From NCBI RefSeq assembly GCF_946151065.1, contig NZ_CAMGZA010000004.1, positions 248,001-312,000 on the forward strand: a stretch of DNA of 64,000 bases, given 5' to 3'. Origin of the DNA: Microbacterium sp. Marseille-Q6965. Its GTDB lineage: Bacteria; Actinomycetota; Actinomycetes; Actinomycetales; Microbacteriaceae. How positions within the stretch are numbered: the first letter of the stretch is position 1; each line of letters opens with the position of its first letter. The notes under the pieces were generated by a model that ran no database searches, was not told the DNA's origin, and saw only the letters and a list, made by a program, of their open reading frames with translations. The position numbers and the translations under genes were made by a program. Positions 1 to 10,651 of this stretch are shown here, in pieces.

Positions 1-690
1 GACAACGCCCCCGTCGTTCGCGTCTCGGGCCTGAAGGCTCTCGAGGGCGACGAGAAGTGGACGCAGTCGATCCTCGACCTCATGGAGGCCGTGGACGAGA
101 ACATCCCCGACCCGGTGCGTGACAAGGACAAGCCGTTCCTCATGCCGATCGAGGACGTCTTCACCATCACCGGTCGTGGCACCGTCGTGACGGGCCGCGC
201 CGAGCGTGGCACGCTCGCCATCAACTCCGAGGTCGAGATCGTCGGCATCCGCCCGACGCAGAAGACCACGGTCACGGGCATCGAGATGTTCCACAAGCAG
301 CTCGACGAGGCCTGGGCCGGCGAGAACTGCGGTCTGCTGCTCCGCGGCCTCAAGCGTGAGGACGTCGAGCGCGGCCAGGTCGTCGTGAAGCCGGGTTCGG
401 TCACGCCGCACACGAACTTCGAGGGCACGGCGTACATCCTCTCGAAGGACGAGGGTGGCCGTCACAACCCCTTCTACACGAACTACCGCCCGCAGTTCTA
501 CTTCCGCACCACGGACGTCACCGGCGTCATCACGCTGCCCGAGGGCACCGAGATGGTCATGCCCGGCGACACCACGGACATGACGGTCGAGCTCATCCAG
601 CCGATCGCCATGGAGGAGGGCCTCGGCTTCGCGATCCGTGAGGGTGGCCGCACCGTCGGCGCCGGCACGGTGACCAAGATCATCAAGTAA
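1..690 (+). CDS. tuf: Elongation factor Tu, 3' part only
   Basis: The window opens inside the gene; the frame reads unbroken from base 1 to a TAA at 688-690, giving the last 229 residues. What is present is the end of the GTPase domain, then domain 2 ([14 protein letters not shown]) and domain 3, ending VTKIIK. EF-Tu carries aminoacyl-tRNA to the ribosomal A site as a GTP complex. The nucleotide-binding motifs (P-loop, NKxD) lie upstream of the window and cannot be checked. The strongly biased codon use (GTC, CTC, AAG) fits a highly expressed gene. In actinobacteria tuf normally follows rpsL-rpsG-fusA and precedes the S10 operon, as here except for the intervening minus-strand pair. Confidence 0.98.
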   Translation, partial: DNAPVVRVSGLKALEGDEKWTQSILDLMEAVDENIPDPVRDKDKPFLMPIEDVFTITGRGTVVTGRAERGTLAINSEVEIVGIRPTQKTTVTGIEMFHKQLDEAWAGENCGLLLRGLKREDVERGQVVVKPGSVTPHTNFEGTAYILSKDEGGRHNPFYTNYRPQFYFRTTDVTGVITLPEGTEMVMPGDTTDMTVELIQPIAMEEGLGFAIREGGRTVGAGTVTKIIK

Positions 691-712
691 GTTCCCCGGA
701 ACTCGCTGCGAA

Positions 713-748
713 GCGGGGTCGGATCCTCGGATCCGGCCCCGCTTTCGT
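713..748 (+). terminator. Hairpin terminator after tuf
   Basis: Arms at 713-726 (GCGGGGTCGGATCC) and 729-742 (GGATCCGGCCCCGC) pair over 14 bp with one T-G wobble and a 2-base loop. A short T-containing tail (TTTCGTGTT) follows. It sits 23 bases after the tuf stop and also faces the end of the convergent acyltransferase gene. Confidence 0.85.
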
Positions 749-778
749 GTTCCCCGGCGGCGCGGCTCGTTGCGCGTC

Positions 779-2722
779 TCAGCGGAACAGCGCGACGAGC
801 TCCGGGTCGCGCGCGAGGTGGTCGCCGGTCGCGGCCGCACCGGGCCCCGTGAGGTGGGCGGAGTCGTACATCATGAGATCCGCCAGATCGGCGCTGGCCG
901 ACGCGCGACACGCCTCGTCCGAGCACATCACGTCCCAGCGCGGCAGGTAGTGACCACCGGCCTGCGCCGTGAGGCGCGCGTACGCGTCGTCGAGCGCGCG
1001 GGGGATGTCGATGTCGTCGTGGAGCACGCGGCCGAGGCCGTCGAGACGGTTGTGCGCGAGCACGGTCTGCCACACCGGCGCGCCGAACTGCGGCCCCACG
1101 CCCAGCACCACGACCCGTGGCCCGAGCGCCCGCAGCCACTCGATCGTGGAAGCGACGCGGTTCTCCGCCCCCTCATCGAGGCGCATGGCGACGACGATCA
1201 CGTCGAGCCGCGGCGCCAGGCGCTCGAGCTGCGCGAACCGCTCGTCGTTCATCTCCGGGCAAGGCTCGTAGACGTAGTCCGACCGGCGCAGGTCGCGAAG
1301 CGGGGGACAGCCGGCCTGTGAGGCGATGAGGAAGTTGGCATCGGGCGCGAGGCGGGAGACGACGTTGAGACCGTCGGGCCCGAACGAGTCCCCCAGCACG
1401 AGGACGTTGTGGGCATCTCCCACCGGTTCGCCACACACGAGCGGGTCGGCGCCGCCGCAGATGTCATCGGCGAGGGAGAAGCGTCCCGCGTTCACCGATT
1501 CGGTGCTCAGCGAGGCGACCGCGCGCACCTCCACGGAGTAGGCGCTGGGCGCCGACGCGGCGGCCGCCGTGCCGAGCGCTACGGCGCCCGTGACGACCGC
1601 GAGCCCGAGCACGGGCGCGGCGAGCCGGCCGAAGCGGCGCCAGGCCGCGACGGCGCTCGCCCGCACTCCCGTACCGTGCACGCGCAAGGGACGCTCGATG
1701 AAGCGGTACATCGCCTCGGCGAGCAGCACCATCAGGGCGAGGAGCGCGAGCGTGAGCGGGAGCGAGACCCGCTCGGTGAGGTCGCGGGCATAGACGAGCA
1801 CGGGCCAGTGCACGAGATAGAGGCTGTACGAGCGCAGCCCGACGTACGTCATGACCGGATTGCTCAGCGCACGATCCAGCAGCGCCGGACGCCGCGCGGC
1901 GATGACGAGCGCCGTCCCGGCGGTGGGGACGACGGCGGCGAGACCCGGGAAGTCGGTCCCCGCCTCGTCGAATGCCAGGACCGCCCACAGGATGAGGGCG
2001 AGGCCGGAGAGCCAGGCTCCCGCCCGTGCCACGCCCGCGACGCGCCCGCGCGGCCAGGCGAGCCGATCCAGCCACACGCACATCGCGCCCAGCGCGAACT
2101 CGAAGGCGCGGAACGGCGTGAGGTAGAAGGCCGCGGCCGGCCACTGGTCCGTCGCCCACGCCGTGACGACGATCGAAAGCGCAGTGCCCGCGACGAGGAT
2201 CGGCAGGGCCCAGCGCCGCGCACGCGTCGTCACCAGCGCGACGAGCAGGAGCGGCCAGACGAGGTAGAACTGCTCCTCGGCGCTGAGCGACCACATGTGC
2301 AGCAGCGGCTGATTCTCGGACTCCGGTGCCCAGTACCCGGACCTCAGCCAGAAGTGGATGTTCGCGATCGACACCGCGGTTGCCGCCGCGGACTGCGCGA
2401 TCTCGGCGAGTCGGAACGGCGGCAGCAGGGCCGCAGCGAAGACGGTCGTGAGGATCGCCGTGGCGAGGGCCGCGGGCAGCAGCCGGCGCACACGACGCAG
2501 GAAGAACTCGACGAACGAGAACGACCCGCGCTGCGTGCCCCCGACGACCTGCCGCGTGATGAGGTAGCCGGAGATGACGAAGAAGACGTCCACGCCGACG
2601 TAACCGCCGGGCAGCGCCACGGCGCCGGCGTGGAACAGCACGACCGCCGCGACGGCGAGCGCGCGCAGACCCTCGATGTCGGGCCGGTAGCCCGAAGCCT
2701 GTCGCGCGTCCGCCGCCATCAC
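779..2722 (-). CDS. Acyltransferase 3 family protein with C-terminal SGNH domain (OafA/YrhL type)
   Basis: 647 residues. The N-terminal part is a polytopic acyltransferase-3 membrane domain: the opening YRPDIEGLRALAV and later FFVISGYLIT are family hallmarks, and about ten hydrophobic segments follow to about residue 390. The C-terminal part is an extracytoplasmic SGNH hydrolase-like domain with GDSFG at 444-448 (nucleophile Ser446) and a late YDSAH placing Asp620 and His623. Such proteins O-acetylate surface polysaccharides or peptidoglycan; the true acceptor is unknown. The start is GTG (2722) or the next codon ATG (2719); the Shine-Dalgarno sequence is poor. It begins about 10 bases after the upstream sugar-nucleotide dehydrogenase, so the two are probably one transcript for a surface glycopolymer. 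Confidence 0.88.
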   Translation of the reverse strand: MMAADARQASGYRPDIEGLRALAVAAVVLFHAGAVALPGGYVGVDVFFVISGYLITRQVVGGTQRGSFSFVEFFLRRVRRLLPAALATAILTTVFAAALLPPFRLAEIAQSAAATAVSIANIHFWLRSGYWAPESENQPLLHMWSLSAEEQFYLVWPLLLVALVTTRARRWALPILVAGTALSIVVTAWATDQWPAAAFYLTPFRAFEFALGAMCVWLDRLAWPRGRVAGVARAGAWLSGLALILWAVLAFDEAGTDFPGLAAVVPTAGTALVIAARRPALLDRALSNPVMTYVGLRSYSLYLVHWPVLVYARDLTERVSLPLTLALLALMVLLAEAMYRFIERPLRVHGTGVRASAVAAWRRFGRLAAPVLGLAVVTGAVALGTAAAASAPSAYSVEVRAVASLSTESVNAGRFSLADDICGGADPLVCGEPVGDAHNVLVLGDSFGPDGLNVVSRLAPDANFLIASQAGCPPLRDLRRSDYVYEPCPEMNDERFAQLERLAPRLDVIVVAMRLDEGAENRVASTIEWLRALGPRVVVLGVGPQFGAPVWQTVLAHNRLDGLGRVLHDDIDIPRALDDAYARLTAQAGGHYLPRWDVMCSDEACRASASADLADLMMYDSAHLTGPGAAATGDHLARDPELVALFR

Positions 2723-2732
2723 TCCGGTCGCG

Positions 2733-4037
2733 TCAGACGCGCCCCATCCCGGTGTAGGTCCAGCCCGCGTCGCGCCAGGCGACGGGATCGAGCACGTTCC
2801 GGCCGTCGAACACGAACGGTCGTGACACCTTGCCCGCGGTGTCGGCCGGGTCGAGTTCCTTGAACTGCTTCCATTCGGTCACGATCGCGATCGCCTCCGC
2901 GCCCTCGACAGCCGCGTCGAGCGAGTCGGCGTAGGCCAGCTGCGGGTGCATCCTCCGGGCGTTGTCCATCGCCTCGGGGTCGTACGAGACCACCTCGGCG
3001 CCCAAGCCCTTCAGTCGCACGGCAACATCGAGCGCGGGGGAGTCGCGGATATCGTCGCTGTCAGGCTTGAAGGCGAGGCCCAGCACGGCGACGCGGCGAC
3101 CGAAGACCTGCCCGTCGAACGAATCGACCACCAGGTCGACCAGCCGCTGCCGCCGGCGCAGGTTGATCTCGTCGATCTCGCGGAGGAAGGCGAGCGACTC
3201 GCCCCGTCCCAGCTCGTCGGCGCGCGCGACGAACGCCCGAATGTCCTTCGGGAGGCAGCCGCCGCCGAACCCGACGCCGGCGTTGAGGAACCGACGGCCG
3301 ATGCGCGCGTCATAACCGATCGCATCGGCGAGCTGCGTCACGTCGGCACCCGTGACCTCGGCGATCTCGGCCATGGCGTTGATGAACGAGATCTTCGTCG
3401 CGAGGAAGGAGTTCGCCGAGATCTTCACGAGCTCCGCCGTCGGCTGGTTCATGACCAGGCGCGGGGTGCCCTTTGCGAGGATCGTCGCGTACACCTCGTC
3501 GAGGAGCGCCACGTCTTCCGCGCCCGTCTCCTCGGTGACGCCGTAGACCAGTCGGTCGGGGTCGACCGTGTCGCGCACCGCGAAGCCCTCGCGCAGGAAC
3601 TCCGGATTCCAGGCGAGATGGGCGCCCGTGTCGCGGATCTCCTCCGTCAGCCGAGCCGCCGTGCCGACGGGCACCGTGGACTTGCCGGCGACGAGGGAGC
3701 CGGGCGCGAGGTACGGCTTCAGCGAAGCGATGGCGGCATCGACGTACGTGAGGTCGGCCGCGCCGGTGTCCTTGCGCTGCGGCGTGCCGACGCCGATGAA
3801 GTGCACGCGCGCATCGGCCGCCGCGGCAAAGCTCGTGGAGAAGCGCAGCCGGCCGGAGTCGACGCCGGCCTTGAGGATGTCGGCCAGCCCCGGCTCGAAG
3901 AAGGGCGTCTTGCCCGCCGACAGTGTGGCGACCTTCGCCTCGTCCACGTCGATGCCCACCACGTCGTGTCCGAGTGACGCCATGGCCGCAGCGTGGACCG
4001 CGCCGAGATAGCCGCACCCGATGACCGAGATCCTCAC
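2733..4037 (-). CDS. ugd: UDP-glucose 6-dehydrogenase family protein
   Basis: Oxidises UDP-glucose (or a related UDP/GDP sugar) to the uronic acid with two NAD+. From the chosen GTG start the protein has 434 residues, the usual family length. It shows an N-terminal Rossmann motif (GCGYLG, 7-12), STVPVG (120-125), NPEFLREG (144-151) and the catalytic-cysteine loop GGGCLPKD (Cys261). A longer frame reaches 4370, but its extra N-terminus is low-complexity and unlike the family. GTG at 4037 has AAGGAG 7-8 bases upstream, whereas ATG at 4055 would place that Shine-Dalgarno sequence inside the gene. The product could feed uronic acids into capsule or teichuronic-type polymers. The exact substrate cannot be told from sequence. 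Confidence 0.92.
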   Translation of the reverse strand: MRISVIGCGYLGAVHAAAMASLGHDVVGIDVDEAKVATLSAGKTPFFEPGLADILKAGVDSGRLRFSTSFAAAADARVHFIGVGTPQRKDTGAADLTYVDAAIASLKPYLAPGSLVAGKSTVPVGTAARLTEEIRDTGAHLAWNPEFLREGFAVRDTVDPDRLVYGVTEETGAEDVALLDEVYATILAKGTPRLVMNQPTAELVKISANSFLATKISFINAMAEIAEVTGADVTQLADAIGYDARIGRRFLNAGVGFGGGCLPKDIRAFVARADELGRGESLAFLREIDEINLRRRQRLVDLVVDSFDGQVFGRRVAVLGLAFKPDSDDIRDSPALDVAVRLKGLGAEVVSYDPEAMDNARRMHPQLAYADSLDAAVEGAEAIAIVTEWKQFKELDPADTAGKVSRPFVFDGRNVLDPVAWRDAGWTYTGMGRV

Positions 4038-4608
4038 ACCAGTCTCCTTCTTCATGCCCTCCCGATCCGCGTGTCTGTGCGCGCGGGCGAGGGGACGGAC
4101 GATCGCCCCCACAACGCTAACGGGTGCCCGCCGTGCCCACGCTCCGCGGACAGTCAGCCAGGGCGCAGTGAACCGCACGCCTCCGGCGGGTGAACGGGCG
4201 GTGGCGCGCCCCTCCGGTGGCGAGCGGGCGCGGGCGAAGGCCAACGCCTGAGAGTGACCTGATGGCGCGCATCGACCGCGCGGTGAGCCGCGGAATGACG
4301 CGGTTCGCGGCGCGACACGCCCGGCTTGCAGGAACATCCCGCGCGATGGCAGAATAGACAGGTTCCACATTCCCGCGTGCGATCACGCGCGGCGGGATCA
4401 CTGTCACGAAAGTGCACAGACGGCACGGGGATCTTCGGATCCGGTGCAGGGTTCTGGGCCGCGGGCAGGGAAACGATCACACACCCACTTGCTCGGCTTC
4501 TTGCCGCGCGCCCGTGGGGCTGACATGTGAACAGAGGCCCGAAGGGTATCCGGAGGGTACGCGCGTCCAATGCCCGTGAGGTATGACGCTGAAGAGAGTG
4601 AGAGATAG
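4038..4608. other. 571-base non-coding region between ugd and rpsJ
   Basis: This divergent spacer holds the ugd promoter side (left) and the long leader of the S10 operon (right). Open frames crossing it are low-complexity extensions or shadows. I see a possible promoter at 4326-4356, a small hairpin (GCGTG/CACGC near 4375-4390), and no gene. In other bacteria the S10 leader binds L4 for autoregulation; I cannot show such a structure here. Confidence 0.6.
4326..4356 (+). promoter_or_regulatory. Possible S10-operon promoter
   Basis: TTGCAG at 4326-4331 and CAGAAT/AGAATA at 4350-4356 are 18-19 bases apart and resemble actinobacterial -35/-10 boxes. If used, the mRNA leader before rpsJ would be about 245 bases. 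There is no other good candidate nearer the gene. Confidence 0.35.
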
Positions 4609-4917
4609 ATGGCGGGACAGAAGATCCGCATTCGCCTGAAGTCGTATGACCACGAGGTCATCGACACCTCGGCGCGCAAGATCGTCGACACGGTCACGCG
4701 CGCGGGCGCCCAGGTCGTGGGCCCCGTGCCCCTTCCGACCGAGAAGAACGTGGTCACCGTGATCCGTTCGCCCCACAAGTACAAGGACAGCCGCGAGCAC
4801 TTCGAGATGCGCACCCACAAGCGCCTCATCGACATCGTCGACCCCACCCCGAAGGCGGTCGACTCGCTCATGCGTCTGGACCTCCCGGCCGACGTCAACA
4901 TCGAGATCAAGCTCTGA
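4609..4917 (+). CDS. rpsJ: 30S ribosomal protein S10
   Basis: 102 residues, full family length, beginning [16 protein letters not shown] and carrying the conserved PLPTEKN and RTHKRLID segments. S10 (uS10) lies in the 30S head and also acts as NusE in transcription antitermination. It is the first gene of the S10 operon; rplC follows 8 bases downstream. The leader is about 250 bases if the upstream promoter candidate is right, which leaves room for L4-type feedback control. Confidence 0.98.
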   Translation: MAGQKIRIRLKSYDHEVIDTSARKIVDTVTRAGAQVVGPVPLPTEKNVVTVIRSPHKYKDSREHFEMRTHKRLIDIVDPTPKAVDSLMRLDLPADVNIEIKL

Positions 4918-4925
4918 GGTTCGAC

Positions 4926-5585
4926 ATGGCTGACATCAACACGAAGACTTCGAAGGGTCTGCTCGGCAAGAAGCTCGGCATGACCCAGGTGTGGAACGAG
5001 AACGGCAAGCTCATCCCCGTCACGGTGATCGAGATCCAGCCGAACGTCGTCACCCAGGTCCGCACGCCCGAGAAGGACGGCTACAACGCCATCCAGATCG
5101 CCGCGGGCGCGATCGACCCCCGCAAGGTGAACAAGCCCCTCACGGCCCACTTCGAGGCCGCGGGCGTCACCCCGCGCCGTCACCTCACCGAGATCCGCAC
5201 CGCCGACGCCGCTGACTACTCACTCGGTCAGGAGCTCACGGTGGACGCGACCTTCGAGGCCGGCCAGCTCGTCGACGTCGTCGGCACGAGCAAGGGTAAG
5301 GGCACCGCGGGTGTCATGAAGCGCCACAACTTCAAGGGCGTCTCCGCCTCGCACGGTGCGCACCGCAACCACCGCAAGCCCGGTTCGATCGGCGCCTCGT
5401 CGACCCCGAGCCGTGTCTTCAAGGGCATGCGCATGGCCGGCCGCATGGGCCAGGAGCGCGTGACCGTCCTCAACCTCACGGTCCACGCCGTCGACGCCGA
5501 GAAGGGTCTGCTGCTCGTCAAGGGCGCCGTCCCCGGCGCGCGCGGCCGCACCGTGTACGTCCGCAACGCTGTGAAGGGGGCCTGA
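4926..5585 (+). CDS. rplC: 50S ribosomal protein L3
   Basis: 219 residues. Contains the L3 signature around [17 protein letters not shown] and the GRMGQERVT segment of the central extension that reaches toward the peptidyl-transferase centre. uL3 is one of the first proteins assembled on 23S rRNA. Second gene in the operon, 8 bases after rpsJ; rplD starts 5 bases after its TGA. Confidence 0.98.
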   Translation: MADINTKTSKGLLGKKLGMTQVWNENGKLIPVTVIEIQPNVVTQVRTPEKDGYNAIQIAAGAIDPRKVNKPLTAHFEAAGVTPRRHLTEIRTADAADYSLGQELTVDATFEAGQLVDVVGTSKGKGTAGVMKRHNFKGVSASHGAHRNHRKPGSIGASSTPSRVFKGMRMAGRMGQERVTVLNLTVHAVDAEKGLLLVKGAVPGARGRTVYVRNAVKGA

Positions 5586-5590
5586 GTTAG

Positions 5591-6250
5591 ATGGCTGACT
5601 CGACTCTCGCTCTCGACGTCCGCGGCACCGACGGCAAGAAGGCCGGCTCGGTCGAGCTGCCCGCCTCGGTGTTCGACGTCAAGACGAACATCCCGCTGAT
5701 CCACCAGGTCGTCGTCGCGCAGCTCGCGGCGGCTCGCCAGGGCACCCACTCGACCAAGCGTCGCGGTGAGGTCTCGGGCACCGGCGCCAAGCCGTTCAAG
5801 CAGAAGGGCACCGGCCGTTCGCGTCAGGGCTCGATCCGCCAGCCCGAGCACCGCGGCGGTGGTATCGTCCACGGCCCGAAGCCGCGCGACTACTCGCAGC
5901 GCACCCCCAAGAAGATGATCGCCGCCGCCCTCGCGGGCGCGCTGAGCGACCGTCTGCGCGGCGGCCGCCTGCACGTGGTCGAGTCCTTCGGCACCGAGGC
6001 CCCGTCGACGAAGGCCGCGGCGAAGTACCTCGCCGAGGTCGCGCCGTCGAAGAAGGTCCTCGTCGTGCTCGACCGTTCGGACGACTACGGCTGGCTGAGC
6101 GTGCGCAACCTCGAGAACGTGCACGTCCTCACGCCGGACCAGCTCAACGCCTACGACGTGCTCGTCGCTGACGACATCGTCTTCACCAAGGCCGCCTTCG
6201 ACACGTTCGTCGCGTTCAAGACGGTCGCCACGAAGGAGGCCTCGGCATGA
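5591..6250 (+). CDS. rplD: 50S ribosomal protein L4
   Basis: 219 residues. The long loop that lines the exit tunnel is visible as [19 protein letters not shown], a site where macrolide-resistance changes occur in other bacteria; nothing odd is seen here. In Escherichia coli uL4 also represses its own operon through the S10 leader. Its TGA (6248-6250) overlaps the ATG of rplW by 4 bases. Confidence 0.98.
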   Translation: MADSTLALDVRGTDGKKAGSVELPASVFDVKTNIPLIHQVVVAQLAAARQGTHSTKRRGEVSGTGAKPFKQKGTGRSRQGSIRQPEHRGGGIVHGPKPRDYSQRTPKKMIAAALAGALSDRLRGGRLHVVESFGTEAPSTKAAAKYLAEVAPSKKVLVVLDRSDDYGWLSVRNLENVHVLTPDQLNAYDVLVADDIVFTKAAFDTFVAFKTVATKEASA

Positions 6251-6546
6251 CCGCCGTGCAGAAGGACCCGCGCGACATCATCCTGAAGCCGGTGGTGTCG
6301 GAGAAGAGCTACGGGCTCATCGACGAGGGCAAGTACACCTTCCTGGTGGACCCCCGCGCGAACAAGACCGAGATCAAGCTCGCGATCGAGAAGATCTTCG
6401 ACGTCAAGGTCGCCTCGGTGAACACGATCAACCGCGTCGGCAAGGCCCGCCGCACCCGCTTCGGCATCGGCAAGCGCAAGGACACCAAGCGCGCGATCGT
6501 CACGCTCAAGTCGGGCACCATCGACATCTTCACGGCAGTCGCCTGA
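6247..6546 (+). CDS. rplW: 50S ribosomal protein L23
   Basis: 99 residues with the conserved [11 protein letters not shown] start and the [11 protein letters not shown] basic loop. uL23 sits at the tunnel exit, where trigger factor and SRP dock. It starts inside the last codons of rplD (ATGA overlap), which suggests translational coupling. Confidence 0.98.
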   Translation: MTAVQKDPRDIILKPVVSEKSYGLIDEGKYTFLVDPRANKTEIKLAIEKIFDVKVASVNTINRVGKARRTRFGIGKRKDTKRAIVTLKSGTIDIFTAVA

Positions 6547-6575
6547 CGCCTGCGAAGGACGAGAGAAGAACGAAT

Positions 6576-7415
<840 letters not shown>

Positions 7416-7426
7416 GAGTCAAGAAG

Positions 7427-7708
7427 ATGCCACGCAGTCTGAAGAAGGGCCCCTTCGTCGACGAGCACCTGCTTCGCAAGGTTGTCTCGCAGAACGAGGC
7501 GGGTACGAAGAACGTCATCAAGACCTGGTCGCGTCGCTCGATGATCGTCCCGGCCATGCTGGGCCACACGATCGCCGTGCACGACGGTCGCAAGCACATC
7601 CCCGTGTTCGTGACCGAGTCCATGGTCGGCCACAAGCTGGGCGAGTTCTCGCCCACCCGCACCTTCCGCGGCCACGAGAAGGACGACAAGAAGGGCCGTC
7701 GCCGCTGA
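7427..7708 (+). CDS. rpsS: 30S ribosomal protein S19
   Basis: 93 residues beginning [15 protein letters not shown], with the conserved [13 protein letters not shown] segment. uS19 forms a head complex with S13 next to the A-site tRNA. It lies 11 bases after rplB; rplV follows after 23 bases containing GAGGAGAAG. Confidence 0.98.
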   Translation: MPRSLKKGPFVDEHLLRKVVSQNEAGTKNVIKTWSRRSMIVPAMLGHTIAVHDGRKHIPVFVTESMVGHKLGEFSPTRTFRGHEKDDKKGRRR

Positions 7709-7731
7709 CGCGGTGACGCAGAGGAGAAGAA

Positions 7732-8130
7732 ATGGTGGAGTCCATCGCACGCGTGCGACACATCCGCGTGACCCCTCAGAAGGCTCGTCGTGTCGTCGCT
7801 CTCATCAAGGGCAAGCAGGCCGAAGAGGCCCTCGCGATCCTGAAGTTCGCGCCGCAGGCGGCGTCCGAGCCGATCTTCAAGCTCGTTGAGTCCGCTATGG
7901 CCAACGCGCAGGTGAAGGCCGACCGCGACGGCGAGTACCTGGACCAGCGCGATCTGTACGTGAAGAACGCCTTCGTGGACGAGGGGACGACGCTCAAGCG
8001 CTTCCGTCCCCGCGCCCAGGGTCGCGCGTTCCAGATCAAGAAGCGCACGAGCCACATCACGGTCGTGCTCTCGACGCCGGAGGTCGCGGAGACCGCCGCT
8101 GCCGGCGCTGACAAGAAGGCGAGCAAGTAA
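7732..8130 (+). CDS. rplV: 50S ribosomal protein L22
   Basis: 132 residues. The tunnel-lining beta-hairpin ([20 protein letters not shown]) is intact, with no duplication or deletion of the kind linked to macrolide resistance. A short Ala/Lys-rich tail follows. The final base of its TAA is the A of the rpsC start codon. Confidence 0.97.
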   Translation: MVESIARVRHIRVTPQKARRVVALIKGKQAEEALAILKFAPQAASEPIFKLVESAMANAQVKADRDGEYLDQRDLYVKNAFVDEGTTLKRFRPRAQGRAFQIKKRTSHITVVLSTPEVAETAAAGADKKASK

Positions 8131-8882
8131 TGGGCCAGAAGGTCAACCCGTACGGCTTCCGCCTCGGCATCACCACGGACCACGTCTCGCGCTGGTTCTC
8201 TGACTCGACCAAGCCGGGTCAGCGGTACGCCGACTACGTGGCCGAGGACATCAAGATCCGCAAGCTCCTCACGACGACGCTCGACCGCGCCGGCGTGAGC
8301 AGCATCGAGATCGAGCGCACCCGCGACCGCGTGCGCGTCGACATCCACACCGCGCGCCCGGGCATCGTCATCGGCCGCCGCGGGCAGGAGGCCGAGCGTC
8401 TGCGCGGCGAGCTCGAGAAGCTCACCAAGAAGCAGATCCAGCTGAACATCCTCGAGGTGAAGAACCCCGAGGCCGACGCTCAGCTGGTCGCCCAGGGCAT
8501 CGCCGAGCAGCTGAGCGCCCGCGTGGCGTTCCGCCGCGCGATGCGCAAGGGTCTGCAGGGTGCGCAGCGCGCCGGCGCCAAGGGCGTCCGGATCCAGGTC
8601 TCGGGCCGCCTCGGCGGTGCGGAGATGAGCCGCTCGGAGTTCTACCGCGAGGGTCGTGTGCCGCTGCACACGCTTCGCGCGAACATCGACTACGGCTTCT
8701 ACGAGGCGAAGACCACCTTCGGCCGCATCGGCGTGAAGGTCTGGATCTACAAGGGCGACCTCACCAACAAGGAACTCGCGCGTGAGCAGGCCAACATGAA
8801 GCCGGCTCGCGACCGTGGCGGCCGCCGCGGCCCGCGTCGTGACGACGCGGCCCCGAAGGTCGCGGAAGGAGCTTCGGCGTAA
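8130..8882 (+). CDS. rpsC: 30S ribosomal protein S3
   Basis: 250 residues. N-terminal [13 protein letters not shown], then a type-II KH domain with [13 protein letters not shown] (GxxG loop) and the C-terminal [11 protein letters not shown] motif. uS3 helps form the mRNA entry channel. The last 30 residues are an Arg/Gly/Asp-rich, probably disordered tail, common in actinobacteria. It overlaps rplV and rplP by one base each. Confidence 0.98.
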   Translation: MGQKVNPYGFRLGITTDHVSRWFSDSTKPGQRYADYVAEDIKIRKLLTTTLDRAGVSSIEIERTRDRVRVDIHTARPGIVIGRRGQEAERLRGELEKLTKKQIQLNILEVKNPEADAQLVAQGIAEQLSARVAFRRAMRKGLQGAQRAGAKGVRIQVSGRLGGAEMSRSEFYREGRVPLHTLRANIDYGFYEAKTTFGRIGVKVWIYKGDLTNKELAREQANMKPARDRGGRRGPRRDDAAPKVAEGASA

Positions 8883-9301
8883 TGCTCATCCCCCGCAAGG
8901 TCAAGTACCGCAAGCAGCACCACCCCAAGCGGGATGGTCAGGCGACGGGTGGCACCAAGGTCTCCTTCGGTGAGTTCGGCATCCAGGCCCTGACGCCCGC
9001 GTACGTGACGAACCGTCAGATCGAGGCCGCTCGTATCGCCATGACGCGTCACATCAAGCGTGGCGGCAAGGTGTGGATCAACATCTACCCCGACCGTCCG
9101 CTCACGAAGAAGCCCGCCGAGACCCGCATGGGTTCGGGTAAGGGCTCGCCGGAGTGGTGGGTCGCCAACGTCAAGCCGGGTCGCGTCCTCTTCGAGGTCG
9201 CCGGCGTCAACGAGCAGCTCGCTCGTGAGGCCATGACCCGTGCCATTCACAAGCTGCCTCTCAAGGCACGCATCATCAAGCGCGAGGAGGGCGACGCGTA
9301 A
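8882..9301 (+). CDS. rplP: 50S ribosomal protein L16
   Basis: 139 residues with the conserved [14 protein letters not shown] start and the [14 protein letters not shown] motif. uL16 helps position A-site tRNA on the 50S subunit. It overlaps rpsC at the TAATG junction and rpmC at a second one. Confidence 0.98.
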   Translation: MLIPRKVKYRKQHHPKRDGQATGGTKVSFGEFGIQALTPAYVTNRQIEAARIAMTRHIKRGGKVWINIYPDRPLTKKPAETRMGSGKGSPEWWVANVKPGRVLFEVAGVNEQLAREAMTRAIHKLPLKARIIKREEGDA

Positions 9302-9606
9302 TGGCGATCGGCACCAAGGAGCTCGCCATCAGCGAGCTCGACACGTTCGAGGACCAGCGCCTCGTCGAGGAGCTGCGCAAGGCCAAGGAGGAGCTGTTCA
9401 ACCTGCGCTTCCAGTCGGCCACGGGCCAGCTCGAGAGCCACGGCCGCATCCGCGCCGTCAAGCGCGACATCGCGCGGCTCTACACCGTGATCCGCGAGCG
9501 TGAGCTCGGCATCCGTGCCACGCCCGCTCCGGTCGCGGCGAAGGCCAAGAAGAGCAAGGCGAAGAAGTCCGAGGAGACTCCGGTCGCCGAGGGAGAGGCT
9601 GAGTGA
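9301..9606 (+). CDS. rpmC: 50S ribosomal protein L29 with C-terminal extension
   Basis: 101 residues, about 30 more than the minimal 65-70-residue bL29/uL29. The core ([20 protein letters not shown], then [17 protein letters not shown] helix) is normal. Residues from about 76 onward are an Ala/Lys/Glu-rich tail ([12 protein letters not shown]) that is probably disordered. Tails of this kind occur in other actinobacterial ribosomal proteins; their function is unknown. Its TGA overlaps the rpsQ ATG. Confidence 0.96.
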   Translation: MAIGTKELAISELDTFEDQRLVEELRKAKEELFNLRFQSATGQLESHGRIRAVKRDIARLYTVIRERELGIRATPAPVAAKAKKSKAKKSEETPVAEGEAE

Positions 9607-9914
9607 TGGCCACCGAGAAGAAGACCGTGGAGCACGGCGAGCACGACGTGCGCGACGAGAACGCCCGCGGCTACCGCAAGTCGGCGCGCGGCTACGTCGT
9701 CAGCGACAAGATGGACAAGACGATCGTCGTCGAGGTCGAGGACCGCGTGAAGCACCCCCTCTACGGCAAGGTCATCCGTCGCACCAAGAAGCTGAAGGCG
9801 CACGACGAGCAGAACACCGCCGGCATCGGCGACCTCGTCCTGATCCACGAGACCCGTCCGCTGAGCGCCACGAAGAACTGGCGCCTGGTCGAGATCCTCG
9901 AGAAGGCGAAGTAA
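9606..9914 (+). CDS. rpsQ: 30S ribosomal protein S17
   Basis: ATG at 9606 overlaps the rpmC stop (TGATG); a GTG three bases earlier is also in frame but less likely. The protein has 102 residues: an acidic N-terminal extension of about 20 residues, then the OB-fold core with [16 protein letters not shown] and [13 protein letters not shown]. uS17 binds the 5' domain of 16S rRNA. Confidence 0.96.
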   Translation: MATEKKTVEHGEHDVRDENARGYRKSARGYVVSDKMDKTIVVEVEDRVKHPLYGKVIRRTKKLKAHDEQNTAGIGDLVLIHETRPLSATKNWRLVEILEKAK

Positions 9915-9917
9915 TCC

Positions 9918-10286
9918 ATGATTCAGAACGAATCCCGCCTCAAGGTCGCCGACAACACCGGCGCGAAGGAGCTGCTCACCATCCGCGTGCTCGGCGGCTC
10001 CAACCGCCGCTACGCGGGCGTGGGTGACACCATCGTCGCGACGGTCAAGGACGCGATCCCGGGCGGCAACGTCAAGAAGGGTGACGTCGTCAAGGCGGTC
10101 GTCGTCCGCACCGTGAAGCAGACGCGCCGCGCCGACGGCTCGTACATCAAGTTCGACGAGAACGCCGCCGTCATCCTCAAGAACGACGGCGAGCCGCGCG
10201 GCACGCGCATCTTCGGACCGGTCGGCCGCGAGCTGCGTGACCGCCGGTTCATGAAGATCGTCTCGCTCGCCCCGGAGGTGCTGTAA
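9918..10286 (+). CDS. rplN: 50S ribosomal protein L14
   Basis: 122 residues, exact family length, starting [18 protein letters not shown]. uL14 forms an intersubunit bridge and is the RsfS silencing-factor docking site in other bacteria. First gene of the spc-type segment, 3 bases after rpsQ with no visible promoter between, so S10 and spc genes appear to run on together. Confidence 0.98.
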   Translation: MIQNESRLKVADNTGAKELLTIRVLGGSNRRYAGVGDTIVATVKDAIPGGNVKKGDVVKAVVVRTVKQTRRADGSYIKFDENAAVILKNDGEPRGTRIFGPVGRELRDRRFMKIVSLAPEVL

Positions 10287-10289
10287 GCC

Positions 10290-10649
10290 ATGCCGAACAT
10301 CAAGAAGGGCGACCTGGTTCAGGTCATCACCGGTGCCAAGCAGGACCGCGGCGGCGACCGCGGCAAGCAGGGCAAGGTCCTCGAGGTCATCGACGGCGGC
10401 AACCGCGTCGTCGTCGAGGGCGTGAACTTCATCACCAAGCACAACCGCGTCGGCCAGACGCAGCGTGGCACCAAGACCGGTGGCATCGAGACCTTTGAGG
10501 CCCCGATCCACGTCTCGAACGTCGCGCTGGTGGACCCCGAGACGAAGAAGCCGACCCGTGTCGGCTTCCGTCTCGAGGAGCAGGTCAAGGACGGCGTCAA
10601 GAAGACTGTTCGCGTTCGCTACGCGAAGAAGTCGGGTAAGGACATCTGA
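10290..10649 (+). CDS. rplX: 50S ribosomal protein L24
   Basis: 119 residues with an N-terminal KOW domain ([24 protein letters not shown]) and the [15 protein letters not shown] segment. uL24 is an early 23S assembly initiator. It lies 3 bases after rplN and 2 bases before rplE. Confidence 0.98.
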   Translation: MPNIKKGDLVQVITGAKQDRGGDRGKQGKVLEVIDGGNRVVVEGVNFITKHNRVGQTQRGTKTGGIETFEAPIHVSNVALVDPETKKPTRVGFRLEEQVKDGVKKTVRVRYAKKSGKDI

Positions 10650-10651
10650 GA

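Noticed and set aside
1409..2863. 484-codon open frame on the plus strand opposite the acyltransferase
   Set aside because: Arg/Gly/Glu-rich, no domain, fully antisense to a well-recognised gene; a high-GC shadow frame.
4154..4570. 138-codon minus-strand frame in the rpsJ-ugd spacer
   Set aside because: Low-complexity Arg/Ala/Pro composition, no ribosome-binding site, and it would be transcribed against the S10 leader.
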